NCBI GenBank assembly: GCA_947500445.1
Contig: CANMSB010000021.1
Coordinates: 19,619 to 83,618, forward strand
Source: an uncultured Flavobacteriaceae bacterium
Lineage (GTDB): Bacteria; Bacteroidota; Bacteroidia; Flavobacteriales; Flavobacteriaceae
Direction of reading: 5' to 3'
DNA: 64,000 nt
Under the pieces are notes generated by a model. It was not told the origin of the DNA. It worked only from the letters and a program-made list of their open reading frames with translations, and did not search any database. Shown one piece after another: positions 46,824-54,500 of the stretch (within the stretch, counting starts at the first letter, position 1; each line of letters begins with the position of its first letter). Made by a program: the position numbers and the translations under genes.

Positions 46824-48551
46824 TCAAACGGAATGTATAAATTCGAAAACGCTTTGATCTTTCGGCAGGCCCAGTTTTTTTTTGAGACGAAACAGTCCCT
46901 GGCGAACACTGGCATATTGGATATGCATCATGCTGGCCATGTCCTTTAAGGAAATGTTCATTTTTAGAAAACAGCATATTTTAAGCTCGGTCGGGGTTAC
47001 GTTATAAATAGTGACCAAATGTTTGGTGAAACCCGGATGCGTTTCTTCAAATTGGGCGAAGAACTCCCCCCATAGTTGATTTGTTTTCAAATTACTTCCG
47101 ATATCTTTTCGAGTGGCCCGTATAAGACGTTTTGTTTTTTCCGATATGCGTTCTTCCTTTACAATTTCGTTCAACTTTAATGAAAGACGGTCCATCATTT
47201 CATTATTTACGGACATGGATGCCGAATAACGCGTCACCTTTCGGTTTAGGCGCTCTTTTTCGGAAATGACGGAGTTAAGGTTTCGAGTCGCTTTTCGCTG
47301 TTTTTGAACATGTTTCCTTTTCACAAAGAATAGGTATATACCCAATATGGCCATACCACAGCCTATGACTAAAATGACACGTTTTTTTCCGCTCAACTTT
47401 TTTTCGAACCGTGAAATTTGTCTTGTTTTGGATACCTCTTTGGCACTTAGTAATAAGGAAGTGGTTTTAGGGATGTTTTCGTGTTTTTCCAGACTGTCCT
47501 TTAACCGAAGTGCCCATTTGTGGTACTTGAGTTGCGAAGCTACCGAATCGTTCGTTTTTTCGAGAAGACGTTCCCGTTGTTTAATGTACTCGTACTTTTC
47601 GTCCAATGTTCCAAGGGAGTCTATGGTGCGCCCGACTAAATCGACATAATATAGCGCGCTATCGGTTTGATCCAAAACGTTATACAATTTGCTGAGGTAA
47701 ATGGCCGATCGCATCTGTTGTCGTTTTGATCCCAATTGTTCCGCAAGGCGAAACGATTCCGACAGATGGCGTTCTGCCGTATGGTACGATGCCAATTTGA
47801 GGTAGCAGTTTCCTAAATTTTCCGCCACCATGGCGACATAGAGCTGTTGACCGTTTTCTTCATAGCCCGCATATGCCTCTTCAAAATAGGGTATTGCCAA
47901 AGGTATTTGGGACAGTTCCATATAACACGTACCAATATTGTTGGCCGCTGCATTTGCCAAACGGTCGTTTAGCGGTCGAAGAATTGTTTTACTTTTTTTT
48001 AAATAAACGATTGCGGAGTCATACAGTTGTAAACGGAAATAGAGGTTGCCCAGGTTTCCGCGCGACATGCCCCGATGAAGATCCTGAAAGCGTTCGGTGT
48101 TGTTTGAAATTCGGACCGCACGTATTCCATAGGTCAATGCTTTTGGAAGATTGTTCAAGCGCCTATATACACTACTCAGTTGAATCAGTGCGTTAAACTC
48201 CGTTTTCCCATCTGCAATGTGTTTTCCAAGGGTAAGGGCCTCCATGGCGTATGCAATACTTTTGGCGTAATTATCCGTTCCCCCGATGTCGCTATAGGTG
48301 GTGGAAAGTCCGATCAAAAAGGATTTTTCAAAGTAAGTGCTATGGAGTTTTCTTGCTTTTTCCAACGATTGGGCCAATACCGTCTTTAAAGAGTCCAGGT
48401 CGCGGCTTTTTCGAGATTCGAAATGTTGGATCACCGTTATAAGGGCCAAACTATCCTTGGTGCGTTCCGTGCGTAAATGTCGGCCTTCAAGGCCTAATGT
48501 TCCGAATAGGAATAGGCATAGGATAAGCGTTGGGATACCATTTATGTTCAA
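46824..48551 (-). CDS. TPR-membrane-LuxR-type transcriptional regulator
   Basis: 575 residues. Signal peptide or membrane anchor at 5-22, then about six tetratricopeptide repeats across 60-370 ('AANNIGTCYMELSQIPLAIPYFEEA', 'VAENLGNCYLKLASYHTAERHL'), a membrane helix near 392-410 ('VILVIGCGMAILGIYLFF'), a coiled coil and a LuxR-like helix-turn-helix at about 510-575 ('VTPTELKICCFLKMN', 'MASMMHIQYASVRQGLFRLKKKLGL'). The layout places the sensor outside and the DNA-binding domain in the cytoplasm. It lies immediately upstream of the secreted operon on the same strand and is the natural candidate to control it. Confidence 0.88.
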   Translation of the reverse strand: MNINGIPTLILCLFLFGTLGLEGRHLRTERTKDSLALITVIQHFESRKSRDLDSLKTVLAQSLEKARKLHSTYFEKSFLIGLSTTYSDIGGTDNYAKSIAYAMEALTLGKHIADGKTEFNALIQLSSVYRRLNNLPKALTYGIRAVRISNNTERFQDLHRGMSRGNLGNLYFRLQLYDSAIVYLKKSKTILRPLNDRLANAAANNIGTCYMELSQIPLAIPYFEEAYAGYEENGQQLYVAMVAENLGNCYLKLASYHTAERHLSESFRLAEQLGSKRQQMRSAIYLSKLYNVLDQTDSALYYVDLVGRTIDSLGTLDEKYEYIKQRERLLEKTNDSVASQLKYHKWALRLKDSLEKHENIPKTTSLLLSAKEVSKTRQISRFEKKLSGKKRVILVIGCGMAILGIYLFFVKRKHVQKQRKATRNLNSVISEKERLNRKVTRYSASMSVNNEMMDRLSLKLNEIVKEERISEKTKRLIRATRKDIGSNLKTNQLWGEFFAQFEETHPGFTKHLVTIYNVTPTELKICCFLKMNISLKDMASMMHIQYASVRQGLFRLKKKLGLPKDQSVFEFIHSV

Positions 48552-48653
48552 AGTAAGGAAGTGTTAAAAGTGTTTTGGCAAAAGGTAACAAAACGATGTA
48601 TGACCTCTGTCTCGGTTGCTATGGCGTACCATGGACCATCATTTCACATTTTT

Positions 48654-49439
48654 TTATGCTGTGTTAGGTTTTCCAATTAAAAAAGAGACCATTTTTACAC
48701 CAGCACCAACTTTACCGATTTCCCAATGAAAATCATCGGAATTTTCCAATTCCCGCACCATGATCCTCAGTTCTTCCGGCGTATATGTTCGAAGAACGGT
48801 AATGGTACCGTCCCATAAAACTATAAATGGGACCACCGGTAAAAAATAGGTAAAAAAAAGACGCTTGATACTGAACGGTTTTATAAAAGGTGTCATCAAC
48901 ATAACGAGCAGCGGAGAAATGATAGCAAAAAATAGCAAAAAGCTTAAAGAACGCTCTTGAATTTCAAAAATTCCGATGGGCTGCTTTTTATCGATTGCAT
49001 CCTGCAATACGGCTTTGCCCAGTTGGGGATCGAAATGATGGAAGGACCGGAACAAGGTCCGGAAACCGGACAAGCGCTTTGGTACGTTGGTCGCATTTAC
49101 CGAATCCGCTTCAAAATGAATGGCCCCATTCGAACGCCGCTGTTGTTTTTCAAAGGCATCGATATTTGGATAGAGATCGGTCAAGGTAATTTTAAGGGAA
49201 TCGAAGCGTGGGTGCAATGCCTGATAGATCGCAAACATTCCGCCACCTCCGCCGGACCCGATATCGACCAGATGAAGGGGCTCGTAATGATGAAGTGTTT
49301 TTATCAGAACCGGTATCAGATCGTCATAAAAACGAAACCTTACCGCAATATGTTCCAAAAAGTCGGTGAGATAGTTACGCAAAATTTCCGGACATTTTTT
49401 TAGGTCTTCGAACTCGAATAGTTGTATTCTTGGAATCAT
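48654..49439 (-). CDS. SAM-dependent methyltransferase with membrane segments
   Basis: 261 residues. A class I Rossmann methyltransferase: the SAM-binding loop 'LVDIGSGGGGGMFAIYQAL' near 56-74, acidic strand ends 'TLTDLYPNID' and 'EADSVNA', and 'FRSFHHFDPQLGKAVLQD' in the post-motif region. Between about 160 and 215 are two or three hydrophobic segments ('FLLFFAIISPLLVMLM', 'LFFTYFLPVVPFIVLW') that are unusual for this fold and suggest membrane attachment, hence a hydrophobic substrate. The upstream region carries the 18-base direct-repeat element shared with the PhyH operon. Confidence 0.8.
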   Translation of the reverse strand: MIPRIQLFEFEDLKKCPEILRNYLTDFLEHIAVRFRFYDDLIPVLIKTLHHYEPLHLVDIGSGGGGGMFAIYQALHPRFDSLKITLTDLYPNIDAFEKQQRRSNGAIHFEADSVNATNVPKRLSGFRTLFRSFHHFDPQLGKAVLQDAIDKKQPIGIFEIQERSLSFLLFFAIISPLLVMLMTPFIKPFSIKRLFFTYFLPVVPFIVLWDGTITVLRTYTPEELRIMVRELENSDDFHWEIGKVGAGVKMVSFLIGKPNTA

Positions 49440-49814
49440 TCTGGAAACGATAAAGGGTTGATTGCTTTTTTTAGTTTTGGGCGAGGAGTGATGACCGAAA
49501 GAAAAATAACCATTGGCAAGGAAGGTTTTTTAGCCTACCGTTCAAAAGAACGCTAAATAGCGGTGTCACTTCACAAAGAGGTGTCTACAAACTGTCTACA
49601 GGGGTGAAAAAGATTTCCTTGCGTCTTAAAAAAAATAGGGCATACAGGTGCACTAGTTTAGAAGAGTTTTATATCGGGGCCTTGGCGTAGTGTTGCCCAT
49701 ATGTAGGGTGCTATACCATAAAAATCATACCGCCTGTATGGTGTTGCTAGTATTGCCGAACAGTGACACCTTTACTATTTTTAAACGACTCTTAACCTTT
49801 TTCAATATTTGCCC
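49440..49814. other. Divergent promoter region between methyltransferase and GH43 genes
   Basis: About 375 bases holding the second copy of the 18-base direct repeat. No gene. Confidence 0.5.
49582..49599 (-). promoter_or_regulatory. 18-base direct-repeat element, copy 2
   Basis: On the minus strand it reads GTAGACAGTTTGTAGACA, identical over all 18 bases to the element at 27465-27482. It is 143 bases upstream of the methyltransferase start, in the same orientation relative to the gene as copy 1. It could also serve the divergent GH43 gene. Confidence 0.6.
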
Positions 49815-50873
49815 ATGGGAATCCTGTACTTTACCAAACAGTTTTGTTTATGCCTGTTGGGGAGCCTTGTTTTGGTTGTCTGTAGTTGCAGTACCCAAAA
49901 GAAACTCCTTTCAAGTTTTGTTCCCTCGAATCCTGTAGCGCCCGAGCAGCTTTTGTTAGGGGATCCTTATATTTTGCGAACCGATGGCAGGTATTATTTA
50001 TATGGGACCACGGACAGTTCAGAGGGATTTAGATCCTGGTCTTCCGAAGATCTCAAGCATTGGGAACCGCTGGGGTTTGTTTATCGAAAAACGGAAACAT
50101 CTTACGGAAGTAGCAGGTTTTGGGCGCCTGAAGTACATTATGATCCGTATACCGACAATTATGTAATGGTGTACTCCGCCAAAAAGGACAAAACATCCCC
50201 ATACCGGCTTTGCATGGCACGGAGCGATACCCCCAAGGGTCCTTTTTTGGACGAGCTTACACCGTATTTGCCTATTGAAGATTGGGGGCAAATAGACCCC
50301 CATTTGTTTTGGGACAAAACGGGTACGCCCTATCTTTTCTTTAATCGGGTCGGTATTTTAACCCCTGGTTCCAAAAACGGGACATTGCATACGGCAAAAC
50401 CCTCGGCGGAAATTTATGCGGTAGCATTGACGAAGGATTTAAAAACAATGGTGGGGGTACCTACCGTATGTGTAAGGGCCTCTCAAGAATGGGAACTTTC
50501 CAGCGACTCCACTAACTATTGTAATGAGGGGAGTTTTGTTTTTGAGTTTGGAGGCCTTTATTTTATGACCTATTCGGCAAACCATTACAAGAGCCCCAAA
50601 TATGGTATTGGGTATGCTACCGCTTCACATCCTCTGGGGCCTTGGAAAAAAAGTAGGAACAATCCCCTGCTGTATACCATAAAAGAAAAAGGATTATCTG
50701 GTCCGGGCCATAACTCCTTCACAAGATCGCCAGATGGCGAAGATTTGTTAATCGTGTACCATTCCCACGCCGACCCTTCAAAACCTGGGGCAAGTAGGCA
50801 TTTGAATATTGAAAAGGCTTTTATTGATGCCGAGGGAAATCTTCATGTGAAAATAGCCCCAGAGCGGAAATAA
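49815..50873 (+). CDS. GH43-type glycosidase lipoprotein
   Basis: 352 residues from the ATG at 49815; an in-frame TTG at 49809 is less likely. Signal with lipobox 'VCSC'. Five-bladed propeller signatures with all three catalytic positions of family 43: base D50 ('LLGDPYIL'), pKa modulator D161 ('GQIDPHLFWD') and acid E238 ('NEGSFVFEFGG'). Other matches are 'SEDLKHWEP', 'RFWAPEVHYDPYTDNYVMVYSA' and 'GIGYATASHPLGPWKK'. It should release arabinose, xylose or galactose units from glycans, anchored to a membrane. Exact specificity cannot be read from sequence. Confidence 0.88.
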   Translation: MGILYFTKQFCLCLLGSLVLVVCSCSTQKKLLSSFVPSNPVAPEQLLLGDPYILRTDGRYYLYGTTDSSEGFRSWSSEDLKHWEPLGFVYRKTETSYGSSRFWAPEVHYDPYTDNYVMVYSAKKDKTSPYRLCMARSDTPKGPFLDELTPYLPIEDWGQIDPHLFWDKTGTPYLFFNRVGILTPGSKNGTLHTAKPSAEIYAVALTKDLKTMVGVPTVCVRASQEWELSSDSTNYCNEGSFVFEFGGLYFMTYSANHYKSPKYGIGYATASHPLGPWKKSRNNPLLYTIKEKGLSGPGHNSFTRSPDGEDLLIVYHSHADPSKPGASRHLNIEKAFIDAEGNLHVKIAPERK

Positions 50874-50890
50874 GAATCTTTATGGTTTTA

Positions 50891-50935
50891 AAAAGGTCAT
50901 TCCCAATCCATATGGATTGGGAATGACCTTTTTAA
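50891..50935. terminator. Bidirectional terminator between convergent genes
   Basis: Perfect 21-base inverted repeat centred on CATATG (arms AAAAGGTCATTCCCAATCCA and complement) with A and T tracts at either side, serving both the GH43 gene and the metallopeptidase gene. Confidence 0.9.
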
Positions 50936-50956
50936 GTTTTAGTAATGCTTTGCCCT

Positions 50957-51859
50957 TTACCAAGTCCGATCTAGAGCGATTTTATCTTTTGCAGTAAACT
51001 CGCCCGGTGCACTTAATGGAGAGCAGGCATTCATCAAGGAATTAGCATCAATAGGATTAGAAGAAAATTGGGACGGTGTTCCTGGTATGTGTACAGCACC
51101 TAACCAAGGTTCTGGATTAGGATTCGCACAAGAGGATCGACTAAACCAGTCTGTGTGCCTTAGCCCCATAGTATGCCCTATTTCATGGGTAATCGTATGT
51201 TCTACACGGTCGGTGGGATAATTGCGGCTGGTACTACCGGTAATCATACGTCGATTGACTTGTATATTGCTAAATGGTCTGACAAAACTACTATTAACCC
51301 GTACCGGGAAACCAGTACGGCCCGTTGTACGTGGGCCTAAATCATTGAAGTATATTCTTATATTAGCCAAGTTCCGGTTATCATAATTGTATAACCTCTG
51401 AAAGTTGAATCCTATTTTTCCTTGCCTAAACAACAGATTATAGTTGTCAATAGCTCTGTTCACAGCATCGTTAGCTTTGGCATTGTTATTAGTGAAAGCG
51501 TAGATACGATATGTGAATCCATTTGAAGCTATCAACGGCATACGATAATGTCCGGTTTCACTAGCACTTTTTTTGGGAAGCATTGCTGGTAAATCTTCAG
51601 GATAAATCATAATATCATCAATATTATAGGTAATTCTTTTGTCACCGGATTCGTCTATCGTATGGGTAACCGATACATACTCATCGGAAAAGCCCAGTGC
51701 TTGTAAATATGCAATGTCTTTTTGTGGCATTTCATATCCGATGATTGGCTCGTTAAACCACTCTGAAGAGGTTTGCAGGGAATCCCTGTTTTCTTCAGTA
51801 GACTCTTTGGTACAGGAAAAAATGGCGATTACCGCCATACTTAAAAGTGCTTTTTTCAT
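50957..51859 (-). CDS. HEIGH-type metallopeptidase lipoprotein (M57-like)
   Basis: 300 residues; lipobox 'IFSC' at Cys 16. The zinc motif 'HEIGHTMGLRHTDW' gives ligands H225, H229 and H235 with catalytic E226, and 'SLMNAC' near 274-279 supplies the Met-turn. This is the pattern of the dual-action HEIGH peptidases (metzincin clan). The propeptide-like segment 30-110 contains 'ITYNIDDIMIYPEDLP'. As a lipoprotein it would act at the cell envelope or surface. Stand-alone gene, convergent with GH43. Confidence 0.9.
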   Translation of the reverse strand: MKKALLSMAVIAIFSCTKESTEENRDSLQTSSEWFNEPIIGYEMPQKDIAYLQALGFSDEYVSVTHTIDESGDKRITYNIDDIMIYPEDLPAMLPKKSASETGHYRMPLIASNGFTYRIYAFTNNNAKANDAVNRAIDNYNLLFRQGKIGFNFQRLYNYDNRNLANIRIYFNDLGPRTTGRTGFPVRVNSSFVRPFSNIQVNRRMITGSTSRNYPTDRVEHTITHEIGHTMGLRHTDWFSRSSCANPNPEPWLGAVHIPGTPSQFSSNPIDANSLMNACSPLSAPGEFTAKDKIALDRTW

Positions 51860-52212
51860 TTTTAGTTGTTTTTAAATTAAATACTTCAGTACTGCAAATC
51901 CTTAATAAATTTGTAGTGTGCTTCATAACACCCACTTTGTAGTACTGCTCATGGGCACGAATATCCTTAAAGGGATGTTAACTATTGGCCTGTTCTATAC
52001 TGCTATGGGAACGGTAGATGGCTTTTTTTAAGGGGAAAAGTCGTTTGTGAAATTTTGGTTCCATATCGGCAGTTTTGCAGCAAAGAACGTTCAGAAAATA
52101 CTGTCGTTTTAACATAAATCTCCGCTTTTATACCTCAAAGATTGTCTGATATTTGTTGGGAATCTAATTTTTAATTATCATTGCAATCCAAACAGTTGAT
52201 ATATCAACAAAT
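51860..52212. promoter_or_regulatory. Divergent promoter region with MarR operator
   Basis: About 350 bases between the metallopeptidase and the MarR gene. Its right end carries the palindrome described separately. Nothing else was recognised. Confidence 0.5.
52195..52208. promoter_or_regulatory. MarR operator palindrome, copy 1
   Basis: GTTGATATATCAAC, a perfect 14-base palindrome ending four bases before the MarR start codon. Binding here would block its own expression. Confidence 0.75.
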
Positions 52213-52641
52213 ATGCAGGATATCGAAAATGTCATATTGTTCCAAATAGACAAAACCAGTAAGGTGGCCAAGAGCTATTCCCAGCGGGAATTCGATCGCA
52301 TCGGTTTGGGCATTACCGTGGAACAATGGATCGTATTGAAAATAATAGAGGAGTCCGAGGCACTCTCGCAGCGCGAACTGGCCACAAAATCGTTACGGGA
52401 CCCAGCTTCGATCACCAGAACCATCGATCTTTTGGAAAAGAAAAATTATGTGGTGCGCAACAGTATTCCGGACAATAGAAGACAGTACCATTTGTCGCTT
52501 ACCACCGCGGGGAAACGTTTTGTTGCCGAACATTTAGCGGTCATTAAGGCACATCGCCTAAGAAGCGTATATGGCTTTACCAAAGAAGAACTATCACAAC
52601 TGAGCGGATACCTTTCCCGTATCCAACAAAATATGAAGTGA
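52213..52641 (+). CDS. MarR family transcriptional regulator
   Basis: 142 residues. Winged helix with 'LSQRELATKSLRDPASITRTIDLLEKKNYVVRNSIPDNRRQYHLSLT', covering recognition helix and wing (the DNRR turn is diagnostic). Dimerisation helices lie at both ends. The palindrome TTGATATATCAA occurs just before and just after this gene, the classic layout for autoregulation plus control of downstream genes. The ligand is unknown. Confidence 0.92.
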   Translation: MQDIENVILFQIDKTSKVAKSYSQREFDRIGLGITVEQWIVLKIIEESEALSQRELATKSLRDPASITRTIDLLEKKNYVVRNSIPDNRRQYHLSLTTAGKRFVAEHLAVIKAHRLRSVYGFTKEELSQLSGYLSRIQQNMK

Positions 52642-52658
52642 TTTTTTTTAAATTATAA

Positions 52659-52672
52659 ATTGATATATCAAT
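52659..52672. promoter_or_regulatory. MarR operator palindrome, copy 2
   Basis: ATTGATATATCAAT, a perfect 14-base palindrome sharing the 12-base core TTGATATATCAA with copy 1. It lies between the MarR gene and the 98-residue gene, ten bases before the latter's start. Confidence 0.75.
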
Positions 52673-52682
52673 AATTGATAAT

Positions 52683-52979
52683 ATGATACAGATGTGTTTT
52701 GTAGATGATGGCCCCAAAGTGGCCGGGTATTTTTCACCAAACCCCGGGAAGTACTACCCGGTCGAACATCTTGGTGATATGGTTTGCCTAAGGCAGGTCT
52801 CCGGATATGAAGTAAACGGGAAAACGAACCTGAAACTTGACGAGCCCCTTGGTAAAACCGCCAGTTACAGGAAAAACGGAAGCAAGTGCAAAAAGCTTCC
52901 TACCATCCTTGCCTACGACTTTATGGATGATTTTCAACATCCCTCCGGGATGCAAACTTCGGTCGAAATTGAACGATAA
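52683..52979 (+). CDS. Small hypothetical protein under MarR control
   Basis: 98 residues, no signal or membrane segment, three Cys. Segments such as 'VAGYFSPNPGKYYPVEHLGDMVCLRQVSGYEVNGK' look like beta-strands with turns. I do not recognise a family. It begins directly after the second operator and ends 29 bases before the NTF2-like gene, so these two probably form the regulated unit. Confidence 0.6.
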   Translation: MIQMCFVDDGPKVAGYFSPNPGKYYPVEHLGDMVCLRQVSGYEVNGKTNLKLDEPLGKTASYRKNGSKCKKLPTILAYDFMDDFQHPSGMQTSVEIER

Positions 52980-53008
52980 CCCTAATATTTAAATCTTAAA
53001 AATCAAGT

Positions 53009-53440
53009 ATGATGAAAAAAGGAGTGCTTACAATGATTGCCATTTTCTCCATAGTAACTATCGGGAAGGCACAGAAACAAGAGAAGGCTAAAATCAAAGA
53101 GGTGATTACGGCTTTTGCCAAAGCCGGTGATTCCAACGATTATGAAGCTTTAGATGCGTATTTGGACGATAACTATCGTGTGGTCATGAACCGTTTGTTC
53201 GGGAGTAACCAAGTGGCAATACTTCCAAAAACGGTGTATGTGGACAAGATAAAGTCCAAAGAGTTTGGTGGCGACACCCGGGAACTCACTTTTAAGAACA
53301 TTACGGTAAATGGCCTTACGGCAAGTGCCGAGGTTATTTTCGTAGGAAGTAAAATGACCTTTCATTCCATTATGTTGCTTGCCAAAAATGAAGAGAACGT
53401 TTGGAAATTGGTCAGTGATATGCCCGTTATAGAAAAATAG
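53009..53440 (+). CDS. Secreted NTF2-like (SnoaL/DUF4440-type) protein
   Basis: 143 residues with a signal peptide ending 'TIGKAQ'. The pattern 'IKEVITAFAKAGDSNDYEALDAYLDDNYRVV' followed by curved beta-strands ('LTFKNITVNGLTASAEVIFVG', 'HSIMLLAKNEENVWKLVSDMPV') is that of the NTF2-like cone fold common in Bacteroidota. Ligand and activity unknown. It ends the MarR-controlled set. Confidence 0.8.
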   Translation: MMKKGVLTMIAIFSIVTIGKAQKQEKAKIKEVITAFAKAGDSNDYEALDAYLDDNYRVVMNRLFGSNQVAILPKTVYVDKIKSKEFGGDTRELTFKNITVNGLTASAEVIFVGSKMTFHSIMLLAKNEENVWKLVSDMPVIEK

Positions 53441-53702
53441 AACGCAATACGAGTTTATAGCATGTTATGGCGTTTCGTGGAAAGCGGCCCATATCCGAAA
53501 GGGTATCGGCCGCTTGTTGCTGCTACCCGAAATTCGATATCGGCAGTGGCGCAGTGCTTGACCACATCAAAACATACTCTTTTTCCGGGTCGCGCGATAT
53601 TTTAAAAAGGAATGCCTACTTTTATTTGTAATGCGAAAAAAGGGTGTACGACTATGTACATACCAGAACGCAATTTCCAATTTAAAATGGTATTAGCTCG
53701 GC

Positions 53703-54401
53703 ATGCCAAATAAAAACATTGCATTACTTGTTTTTGCCCTTTCCGAAACGGCGGAAGTCGAGCACAAACCTTTTTTGGCAAAGGCGTCCTTGGCTGCTGC
53801 ATTACAAAAACATACCCGTACCATTGCCGAAAAAAGTGGTTTGCCCGTCCTTTATTTTGACGAGTCCAACCAGCATGGCCCCAATTTTGGTACCCGTTTC
53901 GCCAATGCCATACAACATTCCTACAAACAAGGATATGATGCTGTAATCGCAATAGGTTCCGACTGCCCACACCTTCAGCTCCATCACCTACTTCAGGCCA
54001 AAAAAGCGTTACAAGAAGGAAAGACCGTTCTAGGACCCACCCATGACGGGGGTTTTTACCTGTTGGGGCTTTCCAAAACCGAATACCGGCACCATACCTT
54101 TTTAAAACTTTCTTGGAATACGGATCGGATCTATGATGAGGTTCGGGCGATGTTACACCACCACCAAAAAGAACAACTCACCCTAGAAAAACTTAGGGAC
54201 CTCGATTTTTTTGCCGGGCTACAAAAAATAGCCTTGTCCCGCATTAAAACCCGTTCGCTTCGAAAAGCAGTGGCAAAAGCATTGGAAAACGACAAAACCA
54301 TTTTTGGATTCGGACCCTTAAAAATGTCCGAAATTTATAACGCTGCCGCCCTTAACAAAGGATCTCCCTACCGCACTTCTGATTCTTACGAACACCCTTA
54401 A
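53703..54401 (+). CDS. DUF2064/GT-A-like glycosyltransferase-fold protein
   Basis: 232 residues. The DUF2064 hallmarks are 'AVIAIGSDCPHLQLHHL' near 80-96 and 'LGPTHDGGFYLLGL' near 113-126, corresponding to the nucleotide-sugar-binding Asp region and a conserved Gly-rich turn of the GT-A fold. The usual N-terminal 'F.K.P..G..KTRL' motif is degraded here, so donor binding may differ from standard members. The family is often encoded next to genes for surface glycolipids or radical-SAM pathways. It precedes the Oar-like receptor by 99 bases. Confidence 0.8.
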   Translation: MPNKNIALLVFALSETAEVEHKPFLAKASLAAALQKHTRTIAEKSGLPVLYFDESNQHGPNFGTRFANAIQHSYKQGYDAVIAIGSDCPHLQLHHLLQAKKALQEGKTVLGPTHDGGFYLLGLSKTEYRHHTFLKLSWNTDRIYDEVRAMLHHHQKEQLTLEKLRDLDFFAGLQKIALSRIKTRSLRKAVAKALENDKTIFGFGPLKMSEIYNAAALNKGSPYRTSDSYEHP

Positions 54402-54500
54402 AAAGGGTACTTCGATCGTTTTTCGAACACATCCAAGGTATAAGAACACGAACACCCTGACCGCACAACGGGTATACCCGCTGCGGTAAACCGATTTGAA

